A DNA stretch of 49,876 bases, taken from positions 1 to 49,876 of the forward strand of contig JAHFKN010000008.1 in NCBI GenBank assembly GCA_023245355.1, read 5' to 3'. The notes beneath the pieces are model-generated. The model was given only the letters and a program-made list of their open reading frames with translations, searched no databases and had not been told where the DNA came from. The stretch's first letter is position 1. Each line of letters opens with the position of its first letter. The DNA is from Candidatus Gottesmanbacteria bacterium. Its GTDB lineage: Bacteria > Patescibacteriota > Microgenomatia > UBA10105 > UBA927. The position numbers were made by a program, and so were the translations under genes. Positions 1 to 11,105 of this stretch are shown here, in pieces.

Positions 1-2707
<2,707 letters not shown>

Positions 2708-3289
2708 TCAGTAAATTTATCTTCGGGTAATAATCTGGCAGAGCGCCGTGTGGCGTTGCGCTGAATGCATAAGGTTTGGTGTGGTTTGCGAGAGGAAAAA
2801 TAAGATCATATAGCTATTACAGTAGAGAAGCGTAGGTCCGTCAAATCAGATGCGGGAATTTAAGGCTGTCGAGGCTAAACTATAAGCTCTTTTAGTATGT
2901 AAACTATGGGGTATATTGTAATAAAACATCACACGAAGTGAGTTTTGTATTGATGCAACAACAAAATTCATGACTTTAAAAGTACGGGAAATATACCGTC
3001 ATGATGAATAATGATTTATTGTAAGCTGATAATATGTAAAGAAGTTGATTATGGCTTATAGTACAGTTTGTTATTGATGATTAGAGGGACTAGTTCGGAT
3101 TTATGAGACATAGGTATCTGTTTGCGACGGGTTCCCGGATTACAAAAGCAGGAGCGTGCCTTTACGCTCATGGATTCGTATGGCGACCGGAGTGACTATC
3201 GACGAAAAATATGCCGGTATTTTGATGCAAAAGTAGGTATTATGATATCTTTTGATTGTTATCAATTTCCCCACTTGACAATATTTATG

Positions 3290-3562
3290 ACCTGTAGTAA
3301 AGTCTTCTTCACAAGTGAATAGGCGATGATGGTGTCGAGCACCGGAGCCGGTTTCTGAAGAAAGGAATCCAGCCGCTTATAACGCAGCAGGATGACAAGT
3401 AAGAAACAATAGTTGAGGGAAAAGATATCTTCCGTCAAGGCATATACGGGGATTTTTTGTTTTTAATACCATATCTTTTCCGAACCTGGGGTGGCACCAC
3501 GTGCACGACGTCCCCTTGGACTTCTCTCGGTCTTTACCGGGAGAGATCCAAGGGGATTTTTT
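3290..3562 (+). promoter_or_regulatory. Candidate T-box riboswitch leader, probably tRNA-Arg responsive, upstream of the arg operon
   Basis: GGGTGGCACCACG (3488-3501) followed by CGACGTCCCC resembles the T-box/antiterminator consensus (AGGGTGGNACCGCG...CGTCCC). An 11-bp stem GGAAAAGATAT (3418-3428)/ATATCTTTTCC (3471-3481) precedes it and a strong terminator follows. A putative Stem I base (CCTGT/GCAGG) encloses AGTA on the 5' side and CGC+A (Arg codon) on the 3' side. Downstream genes are argH/argG/argF/argS. Confidence 0.72.
3511..3562 (+). terminator. Intrinsic terminator, overlapping the T-box antiterminator
   Basis: TCCCCTTGGAcTTCTCTCGGTctttACCGGGAGAGAtCCAAGGGGATTTTTT: long GC-rich hairpin followed by T6. 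Confidence 0.92.
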
Positions 3563-3652
3563 AATGGCTGTTAACGAGCGAATTCGTATTCGCGAGTTCT
3601 ACAGCAAATTATGGTTTCGCGCGAAGCGCAATGAGTTACGTACGAAACCATA

Positions 3653-5191
3653 GTGGCTATAAGTATGAAATCAAAACAAACAAATACACTTTGGGGCGCT
3701 GCATTTACTCAAGCACCCTCTGCAGCGGTGATCGCATTTACCGCCGGCAGGGACGTTGTGTGTGTGCCGCCCGCTGATACGGCGCTATTACCATACGATG
3801 TATTGGTAAATATGGCGCACGTCGTGATGCTGGCAAAAACCGGGATTATTCCGGTGCTGTGTGCATCAAAGATTCTTAAGGAACTTGCCATGCTTGAACA
3901 GTATATACACGCAGGCACGTTCATCCTGGATCCCGATAAAGAAGATGTCCACACAAATATTGAGTCGTGGTTACAGTCCCGCCTGGGTGTGGAGATAGCG
4001 GGCAACATTCATACTGCCCGGAGCCGCAATGACCAGGTGGTGACGGATATGAAGCTTTATACGCGCGATGCCGTCCTTTTGTATGTCAACAACTGTATCA
4101 GACTTACACAATCACTTCTGAAATTGGCAGAACAAACCAAGGGACTGCTTATACCCGGGTTTACCCATCATCAGCATGCGATGGTCACGACGTTCGGTCA
4201 TATAACTGCCGGATTTGCCTCCATGATTTTGCGGGATATGCAACGGTTTGAGACGTGGTATGCGCTGCATAATACGAACGCACTGGGCAACACCGTGTCC
4301 TACGGAACCAGCTATCCGGTTGATAAAAAGATGACTGCCAAACTACTGGGCTTTGACGGACCGGATCATAATTCTCTTGATGCCGTCACAAACCGCTGGG
4401 AACCTGAAGCAGACATTGCCTACGCCATATCAGTATTCATGAATCATCTGTCTCTTATCGCTGAAACGCTGATTCTTTTGTCTACCACAGAGTTCGGCAT
4501 GGTGACAATTGCTGATACCTACAGTACCGGAAGTTCCGTCATGCCGCAGAAGAAAAACCCGGACACGCTCGAGGTGATAAAAGCCAAGGCGGGATTTGTG
4601 CACGGACAGCTGATGAGTTTGTTAGGGGTAGGGAAGGGGAATTTTATCGGATATAACCGCGATTCCCAATGGACGAAATATATCGTGATGGACGTTATAC
4701 ACGAATGTCTTTCTGCCCCTGTAGTGTTGTCGGGGATTATAGAAACGATGACCATACACGGCCGCGTTATGGAATCGTGGTGTCACAAAGGGTTTATCGG
4801 GGCCACTGTCCTTATGGAACACATGGCGACAATATTTCATCTTCCGATGCGGAGGGCAAAAATTATCGTGGAAAAAGCAGTAAAGGCCAGTGCAGGTAGT
4901 GAGTGTATTACCTATGAGGCGCTTACACAGGTATTAAACGCCGAAGGTCTGGTAATCCCTATTACGAAAGCTCAGGTACTGGCATGGCAGGACCCGAAAA
5001 CGATGATTGGAAGCATGAAGTCATACGGGGGCCCCGGTAAAAACAGCATGAAATCGAGTTTGAAAAAGCTTCATAAATCTCTTGCGGCAGAGGTCTCGTG
5101 GCTGTCTAAGAAGCAGAAAGCGAAAGAATCAGCCGGGATATTGCTACGCACGTCTATAGCGTCAATTGTGAAAGGAGGTGAAACAGTATGA
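3653..5191 (+). CDS. argH: Argininosuccinate lyase
   Basis: Fumarase/ASL signature GSSVMPQKKNPD; HTARSRNDQVVTD; TLWG N-terminus. Start may be GTG 3653 or ATG 3665. Confidence 0.93.
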   Translation: MAISMKSKQTNTLWGAAFTQAPSAAVIAFTAGRDVVCVPPADTALLPYDVLVNMAHVVMLAKTGIIPVLCASKILKELAMLEQYIHAGTFILDPDKEDVHTNIESWLQSRLGVEIAGNIHTARSRNDQVVTDMKLYTRDAVLLYVNNCIRLTQSLLKLAEQTKGLLIPGFTHHQHAMVTTFGHITAGFASMILRDMQRFETWYALHNTNALGNTVSYGTSYPVDKKMTAKLLGFDGPDHNSLDAVTNRWEPEADIAYAISVFMNHLSLIAETLILLSTTEFGMVTIADTYSTGSSVMPQKKNPDTLEVIKAKAGFVHGQLMSLLGVGKGNFIGYNRDSQWTKYIVMDVIHECLSAPVVLSGIIETMTIHGRVMESWCHKGFIGATVLMEHMATIFHLPMRRAKIIVEKAVKASAGSECITYEALTQVLNAEGLVIPITKAQVLAWQDPKTMIGSMKSYGGPGKNSMKSSLKKLHKSLAAEVSWLSKKQKAKESAGILLRTSIASIVKGGETV

Positions 5192-6429
5192 AACAACAGA
5201 CTACCTATCAGAAAGTGGCGTCGTATGAGGCTAAAAAGGGAGAAGTGAAAATGGTTCTGCTCCTCTATAGCGGAGGGCTGGATACCAGCGTCATGCTCAA
5301 ATGGATTATTGATGAATATCATGCTGACGTGGTGACGCTGACGATGGATTTAGGTCAACAGGGGGACGACCTTTCCGCAATTCAGAAAAAAGCGCTGAAA
5401 TTCGGTGCGAAAAAAGCGATCGTTCTGGATGTGAAAGATGAATTTGCCCGGAAATACATCTCCTTGGGGATTAAGGCAAATGCCAGCTATCAGGGTGAAT
5501 ATCATTTGTCGACGCCCATAGGCCGCGCAATTACTGCCGCCAAAGCCATTGAAATCGCGGCCACGGTCGGTGCAGATGCAATTGCCCATGGATGTACGGG
5601 TAAAGGGAACGATCAGGTGCGGTTTGAAGGGTACATGCTTACCCTTAACCCTGATATCAAAATTATCGCCCCTGTCCGTGAGTGGAATATGGACAGGAAC
5701 GAAGAGATAGCCTATGCGGAAAAATACGGAATTCCCGTGCCTGCTTCCGTCGATTTCCCCTATAGCGTGGATGACAATATGTGGGGTATGACCTGGGAGG
5801 GCGGCGAAATAGAGGATCCGCAGTATATTCCTAAGGTGGAGAAGTTTTTGACGACCTACACGCTTGCCAAAAACGCGCCGGACAAAGAAGAATTCATTAC
5901 GCTCAGCTTTACAAAGGGTATCCCGACGCAGTTAAACGGCAAAAAAATGAAATTAGCGGCACTTATTACGGCGCTCAATGGTATTGCGGGATCTCACGGG
6001 GTCGGTGTGGTTCATTTGGTAGAAGACCGGCTTATCGGCCTTAAGGACCGCGGTGTATACGAGCTTCCGGCAGGACATGTGATCATTTCTGCACATAAAG
6101 CATTGGAGCAATATGTATCGACCCGGGAATCGAATGAACTGAAAAATCAGATGGATATAAAATGGGCATATCTTTGTTATGGTGCGAAATGGTTTGATCC
6201 TGTTATGGATGCAATAAACAGCTTTAACGCCGCGGTAAACGAGAAAGTAACCGGGGTAGTGACCATAAAGCTATATAAAGGAATGGCTACCATAGTAGCC
6301 ATGACGAGTCCGTTTGCTATGCATCATGCATCGTTTACGACAAACGGGGGATATTCGTATAACGTAAATGCGAGTGCAGGATTCATTGAAGTATATTCGC
6401 TGCAGATGAAGTTAGCACATCAGAGGTGA
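5188..6429 (+). CDS. argG: Argininosuccinate synthase
   Basis: N-terminal LLYSGGLDTSVMLKWI ATP-pyrophosphatase motif, HGCTGKGNDQVRFE; ATGA overlap with argH and SD-like aaaggaggtg upstream. Confidence 0.96.
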   Translation: MKQQTTYQKVASYEAKKGEVKMVLLLYSGGLDTSVMLKWIIDEYHADVVTLTMDLGQQGDDLSAIQKKALKFGAKKAIVLDVKDEFARKYISLGIKANASYQGEYHLSTPIGRAITAAKAIEIAATVGADAIAHGCTGKGNDQVRFEGYMLTLNPDIKIIAPVREWNMDRNEEIAYAEKYGIPVPASVDFPYSVDDNMWGMTWEGGEIEDPQYIPKVEKFLTTYTLAKNAPDKEEFITLSFTKGIPTQLNGKKMKLAALITALNGIAGSHGVGVVHLVEDRLIGLKDRGVYELPAGHVIISAHKALEQYVSTRESNELKNQMDIKWAYLCYGAKWFDPVMDAINSFNAAVNEKVTGVVTIKLYKGMATIVAMTSPFAMHHASFTTNGGYSYNVNASAGFIEVYSLQMKLAHQR

Positions 6430-6517
6430 GGTACGTGTGTACGTTGCGATGTTGCCGAAAACGGGAGCATTCTAGAGGCTCCCGTAACGGCCGAAAAAGG
6501 TATAGAATACGGGGCAA

Positions 6518-7468
6518 ATGCCTATGAAACGAAAACGTGATCTGCTTTCTATTGTTGATCTTTCCCGCAGGGATATCCTGGATATCCTGGCTATTGCCGA
6601 CAAACTGAAGCGTAGGCTCAAAAAAACCGGAAAAAATAAACCGATCCTGAAAGGGAAAACACTCATTATGGTGTTTGAAAAACCGAGTCTGCGCACACAC
6701 GCCTCGTTCGATATCGGCATGTTCCAGCTGGGCGGGCATGCGTTGTATTTCGGCCCGGAACATATCGGCTTGGGGGTCCGTGAGCCCGTGCAGCATGCGG
6801 CCACGGTGCTTTCCGGTATGGGGAGTATTATTATGGCGCGGGTATATTCACATCAGACACTTACCGAATTGGCGCGGTGTTCCTCGGTGCCGGTCATTAA
6901 CGGGTTATCTGACTTGGAACACCCGTGTCAGATTTTGGCGGATATCATGACGATGGTGGAGCATAAGCGCAGTCTGCATCGTCTCCGTGTCGCATTTGTC
7001 GGAGACGGCAATAACAATGTCACGCATTCCTTAGCCCTCGCATGCGGATTATTAGGAATGCACATTGCTGTTGCCAGTCCCAAAGGATATGTCATGAAGC
7101 CGGAAGTGGCAGCAAAAGCGCGCAGCCTTGCGGCAAAATACGGCGGGTCAGTCATCGAAACGCTACGCCCGGAAACCGCGGTGAAGCACGCTGACGTGGT
7201 ATACACCGATACGTGGATCAGCATGGGTGCCGAAAAGGAGAAAAATAAACGGCTTAAAGTGTTCCGTTCTTATCAGGTGAATGAAAAACTCATGCGTTTG
7301 GCTAATCCTGACGCGATATTTATGCACGATATGCCGGCACATCTGGGGAACGAAGTCACAAAAGAGGTATTTGACGGTCCGCAGTCGGTGGTATATGACC
7401 AGGCTGAAAACAGGCTGCATGCGCAAAAAGGATTAATCGTGTTTCTTTTGAAGAACAAAAAGAAGTAA
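6518..7468 (+). CDS. argF: Ornithine carbamoyltransferase-family protein
   Basis: FEKPSLRTHASFD, NGLSDLEHPCQILADI, FVGDGNNNVTHSL, DTWISMGAE, MHDMPAHLGNEVT, DQAENRLHAQK: ATCase/OTCase pattern. Confidence 0.9.
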   Translation: MPMKRKRDLLSIVDLSRRDILDILAIADKLKRRLKKTGKNKPILKGKTLIMVFEKPSLRTHASFDIGMFQLGGHALYFGPEHIGLGVREPVQHAATVLSGMGSIIMARVYSHQTLTELARCSSVPVINGLSDLEHPCQILADIMTMVEHKRSLHRLRVAFVGDGNNNVTHSLALACGLLGMHIAVASPKGYVMKPEVAAKARSLAAKYGGSVIETLRPETAVKHADVVYTDTWISMGAEKEKNKRLKVFRSYQVNEKLMRLANPDAIFMHDMPAHLGNEVTKEVFDGPQSVVYDQAENRLHAQKGLIVFLLKNKKK

Positions 7469-7493
7469 GGTAAGATGTGAATACACATAGAGT

Positions 7494-9329
7494 ATGAAAG
7501 ATGCAATCCAATCACTCCTTATATCAGTGCTTTCCGAAATGGGGGTTACTGATGTTGTGCCCGATGTCACCATCGCAGAAGATTCCCGGTTCGGGGAGTA
7601 CACGACAAACGTGGCACTAAAGCTTGCGAAGTCCCTCAAAAAGTCTCCGATGGATATCGCACTACAGGTTAAAGAATTGATAGAAAAGCAAAAAATGGCT
7701 GGTAGCCAGAGAGACCATGATCAAAATATCAACAAAATAGATCAGAAGTATTCAGGTATTACCGGAATACAGAGACTATTACAGGATATAGATCATATTG
7801 ATGTCGTTGCGCCCGGGTTCTGTAATGTGTCATTGACCGAAGCTAGCTTAAGCAATCGGGTTCATCAAGTGCTAAAAGACCGGGAGAGCTACGGGAAGAG
7901 CCAAACACTGGTTCCGCTTGAGTTAAAGGGCGAAGCGGATCCGAATGCCAAGCGGATTATGGTCGAATTTGCCCACCCCAACACGCACAAAGCCTTTCAT
8001 ATCGGGCATTTACGCAACATCACGACAGGCGAAAGTCTTGTGCGTCTGTTGGAGGCGACAGGGCATGAGGTGATCCGGGCAAATTACCAGGGGGATGTGG
8101 GGATGCATATTGCCAAGTGCTTATGGGCGATGAAAAATCTTCCTGAATGCGATCCTGCGTCTGTCCGGGGCAAAGACATTCATGAGCGGGTTGAGTTTTT
8201 GGGGAAAGCATATGCTGCCGGGAGCACGAGGTATGAAGCCGATGAGGCGGTAAAGTCAGCAACCGGAGCAATAAACAAACAGATTTACGCCAAAGACTCT
8301 GCTATATACCCTTTGTATCAGGAAACGCGCGCATGGAGCCTGGAGTACTTCACTGCTATCTATAAACGGGTGAATTCTCATTATGACCGGTTTTATTTTG
8401 AGAGTGAATTTTATGAATTAGGCAAAAAGTATGTGACTGACGGTGTTACCAAAGGGATTTTTGAGGAAAGTGACGGCGCGATTATTTTCCCGGGAGAGAA
8501 ATACGGTCTCCACAACCGCGTGTTTATCACAAAAGAGCAAAATGCCACGTATGAGGGGAAAGAGATCGGCTTGGGAAGGGTGCAGTTTGATGAGTATCAT
8601 CCCGGTCTTATTATGCATGTTGTCGGCCCGGAGCAGGCCGGTTACTTTCAGGTGTTGTTTGCAGCCCTAGCCCACGTGTTTCCGGATACGAAGGGGAAAG
8701 AATATCACAAGGTCTATGGCTGGGTAAAATTAAAACACGGGAAGATGAGCAGCCGCACCGGGCAGGTTGTGTTGGGTGAATGGCTTCTGGATGAAGCGAA
8801 GAAATCAATCTATGAGATACTAAAGCAAAGTAAATCAAACTATACAGAAGAAGATCAGGAAGAGATTGCAGAAAAGGGAGCAATAGCTGCCGTAAAATAC
8901 GCATTTTTACGGGTGGGCACCGATCAGGAAATTTCATTTGATCTTAAAGAGTCTGTTTCGTTTGACGGGGATTCCGGTCCGTATCTTCTGTATACCTATG
9001 CCCGGTGTAAGAGTGTGCTCCGGAAAGCGCAAAGCGATACGTCGAATGCGAAAGGTTCAGAAGCCGAAAACGAAGCAATGCATCCTGAAGAGCGCGCACT
9101 TCTGCGGTTGATCAGTTTTTATCCGGAAGTTGTAGCTGATGCGGCACGAAATCTATCCCCGAATACGCTTTGCACGTATCTGTTCCGGCTTGCGTCAGCA
9201 TTTAACCTGCTCTATCAGAAGTATCCGATTGTCGGATCTACTGAGCGCATCAATCTCACCGATGCAGCTGCACAGGTATTGCATAATGGACTGTATCTGT
9301 TGGGTATTCAGACTGCTGAACGCATGTAA
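7494..9329 (+). CDS. argS: Arginyl-tRNA synthetase
   Basis: Class I signatures AFHIGHLRN and KMSSRTG; C-terminal anticodon-binding-type domain; 25 nt downstream of argF. Confidence 0.95.
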   Translation: MKDAIQSLLISVLSEMGVTDVVPDVTIAEDSRFGEYTTNVALKLAKSLKKSPMDIALQVKELIEKQKMAGSQRDHDQNINKIDQKYSGITGIQRLLQDIDHIDVVAPGFCNVSLTEASLSNRVHQVLKDRESYGKSQTLVPLELKGEADPNAKRIMVEFAHPNTHKAFHIGHLRNITTGESLVRLLEATGHEVIRANYQGDVGMHIAKCLWAMKNLPECDPASVRGKDIHERVEFLGKAYAAGSTRYEADEAVKSATGAINKQIYAKDSAIYPLYQETRAWSLEYFTAIYKRVNSHYDRFYFESEFYELGKKYVTDGVTKGIFEESDGAIIFPGEKYGLHNRVFITKEQNATYEGKEIGLGRVQFDEYHPGLIMHVVGPEQAGYFQVLFAALAHVFPDTKGKEYHKVYGWVKLKHGKMSSRTGQVVLGEWLLDEAKKSIYEILKQSKSNYTEEDQEEIAEKGAIAAVKYAFLRVGTDQEISFDLKESVSFDGDSGPYLLYTYARCKSVLRKAQSDTSNAKGSEAENEAMHPEERALLRLISFYPEVVADAARNLSPNTLCTYLFRLASAFNLLYQKYPIVGSTERINLTDAAAQVLHNGLYLLGIQTAERM

Positions 9330-9355
9330 TCTCCGCGTATGGCTAATTAGAGGGG

Positions 9356-9700
9356 TTATCTTACGGTCAATCGGGCGCGTGAGCGTTGTTCCCGTGAAGA
9401 TGTAAGACCAAAGATGCTCTCAAAGCCTTTCATGGCAATGTTTTTCCGGACGCTGCGGCTGATTCCGGAAAATTGTACGGTTGCTTTATTTTCAGCCTCG
9501 GCCAGTCTGCGTGCATGGATAAGAACTGAGAGTCCGGTATCGTTTATATGTGTAAATGCATGTAAATTTATCGTGATAGGGAATCTCGCATTGGGTTTGG
9601 TTTCCCTGAGCAATGCGTTGAGTTGTTGCTGAAGTGATGTTCTGAACGCATCGACGTTTGTATTTGTAACATTTGCCTCGTCGAGCTCCGGAGTGATCAT
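9356..9700 (-). CDS. STAS-domain protein (anti-sigma factor antagonist-like)
   Basis: ITINLHAFTHINDTGLSVLIHARRLAEAENKATVQFSGISRSVRKNIAMKGFESIFGL resembles the STAS core. Confidence 0.6.
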   Translation of the reverse strand: MITPELDEANVTNTNVDAFRTSLQQQLNALLRETKPNARFPITINLHAFTHINDTGLSVLIHARRLAEAENKATVQFSGISRSVRKNIAMKGFESIFGLTSSREQRSRARLTVR

Positions 9701-9908
9701 CGGGGTTATTATATCGCTCTATCTATTGATGTCAACTATTCCGGGTACGGGAAATTGCGCATAGGAATGAGTGTGACAGTTCACAAAATCTGCATACATA
9801 TCCCCGCTGTATTGATTGTTCGTATGCTCCGCGTTATGGTGTAACTGGATTTTCACTTCTCTTTCTTCTTTCAACTTAGTGTGTCGGTACGAATTCTTGG
9901 GGACTAGT

Positions 9909-10247
9909 ATGACAAGACATCGACTCGAAGCCGCAGAACAAGCGGACATGCTGGATGCGTTAAACGGACTTATCGACGCAAAAGACCCCGTGCGTAGGGG
10001 GAGACTGGTACGAAGCGTGATCAATGCATGGGGAGAAAAAGATCATGCAGGTGCCGGCGATTTAGCTGATTTAATCCTTTCGCTCGACGATCCGGTCCGC
10101 AGTCTTACAAGAACGGAAGTCATGACGTATTTACAGGAGCATCCCGGTTTTTGGAATCAGGAGCGCGATGATGCGCTGCGTCAGGCAATTTTGCGGGATC
10201 AGCAAAGCGGCAGATTTCCGAGAAGCCCGTTCGGATCATGGAAATAA
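9909..10247 (+). CDS. Hypothetical protein
   Basis: Open frame; likely start ATG 9909 (MTRHRLEAAEQADMLDALNGL...) rather than 9816. Confidence 0.5.
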   Translation: MTRHRLEAAEQADMLDALNGLIDAKDPVRRGRLVRSVINAWGEKDHAGAGDLADLILSLDDPVRSLTRTEVMTYLQEHPGFWNQERDDALRQAILRDQQSGRFPRSPFGSWK

Positions 10248-10294
10248 CGGGTCTTGCCTGGTGTCTATATACACGAGAAAAGAGGGGGCGTGAT

Positions 10295-10531
10295 ATGAGA
10301 TATGAACGGCTACCAAAACCATGCAGGATACTCAAGCGTTTAGGCAGATGTACGAGAGAAAAGCCCTGTGAATTTCCGTTGGGGTTGGATGGGTGTTTTA
10401 CGGCGTACGAGCAGGAAGCGGATTCGGCAAAACCCGCGCTTGTTGAGATGTTGGATATGACCACGGACCTTCACGAAGAAACAAATGAGTACGGCAAAAA
10501 AGTGCAGGTGTTCGGGCGCCGTGTGTGGTAA
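10295..10531 (+). CDS. Small Cys-containing hypothetical protein
   Basis: MRYERLPKPCRILKRLGRCTREKPCEFPLGLDGCFTAYEQ...; internal ATG 10295 follows a purine-rich gagaaaagagggggcg. Confidence 0.5.
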   Translation: MRYERLPKPCRILKRLGRCTREKPCEFPLGLDGCFTAYEQEADSAKPALVEMLDMTTDLHEETNEYGKKVQVFGRRVW

Positions 10532-10565
10532 ACGGGGTTGATAGTACCGGAGCCTTGTATAGTCA

Positions 10566-11084
10566 TTACACGCCCGCAGGAACGCCATTCCTGAGCGCGT
10601 GATCGTGGAGCCGTGCGTGATGCTGATAGGAGAGGATCATCAGGGGGATTTTTGCTGCTACGTACCCGAGAATTCCTGAGATAACATCACCGGAAAATTC
10701 TACATTGTGCGGGCCGAGATGATAAAAAAACATGGGGGATTCGACAAGAACGTTTGTTGCAACCACGGTTAAAAATCCGAGTGTTCGCACGAGAGGAGCC
10801 GGCATATGCAGATGATTGATGGCAATTTCTTCCCCGATATGGACGCCGAATGTGAGGAGTTCCGTTTCCGAAAAATTACCGTAGTGTTTTTCCAACAGCG
10901 TTCCCTGCGGAAAAATGCCGCGGTCCCGATATAGCCGGTGTAATTCTACTCCTCCGGCTGCTGCGTCCGCTGCAATCCAGCTAAACGCGGCTCCTCTGGC
11001 AACGGCGCGTGACACCCGGGTATTCCGTTCGGTTTCTTTTGTAGCCACAATAGTGCAAGAGTATAGGGGATAGGGGGACATCAT
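10566..11084 (-). CDS. Hypothetical protein with hydrophobic segments
   Basis: 172 aa ORF; hydrophobic stretches LGFLTVVATNVLVESPMFF and VISGILGYVAAKIPLMILSY. Confidence 0.5.
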   Translation of the reverse strand: MMSPYPLYSCTIVATKETERNTRVSRAVARGAAFSWIAADAAAGGVELHRLYRDRGIFPQGTLLEKHYGNFSETELLTFGVHIGEEIAINHLHMPAPLVRTLGFLTVVATNVLVESPMFFYHLGPHNVEFSGDVISGILGYVAAKIPLMILSYQHHARLHDHALRNGVPAGV

Positions 11085-11105
11085 TCAAGATGTTTCTACG
11101 ATGAA

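Noticed and set aside
3122-3322. Small ORF upstream of the arg operon
   Set aside because: Overlaps the putative riboswitch Stem I; no SD and no recognisable protein features.
4519-5322. Antisense ORFs within argH/argG (4519-4755, 4622-4840, 5071-5322)
   Set aside because: Fully embedded opposite well-supported argH/argG coding sequence.
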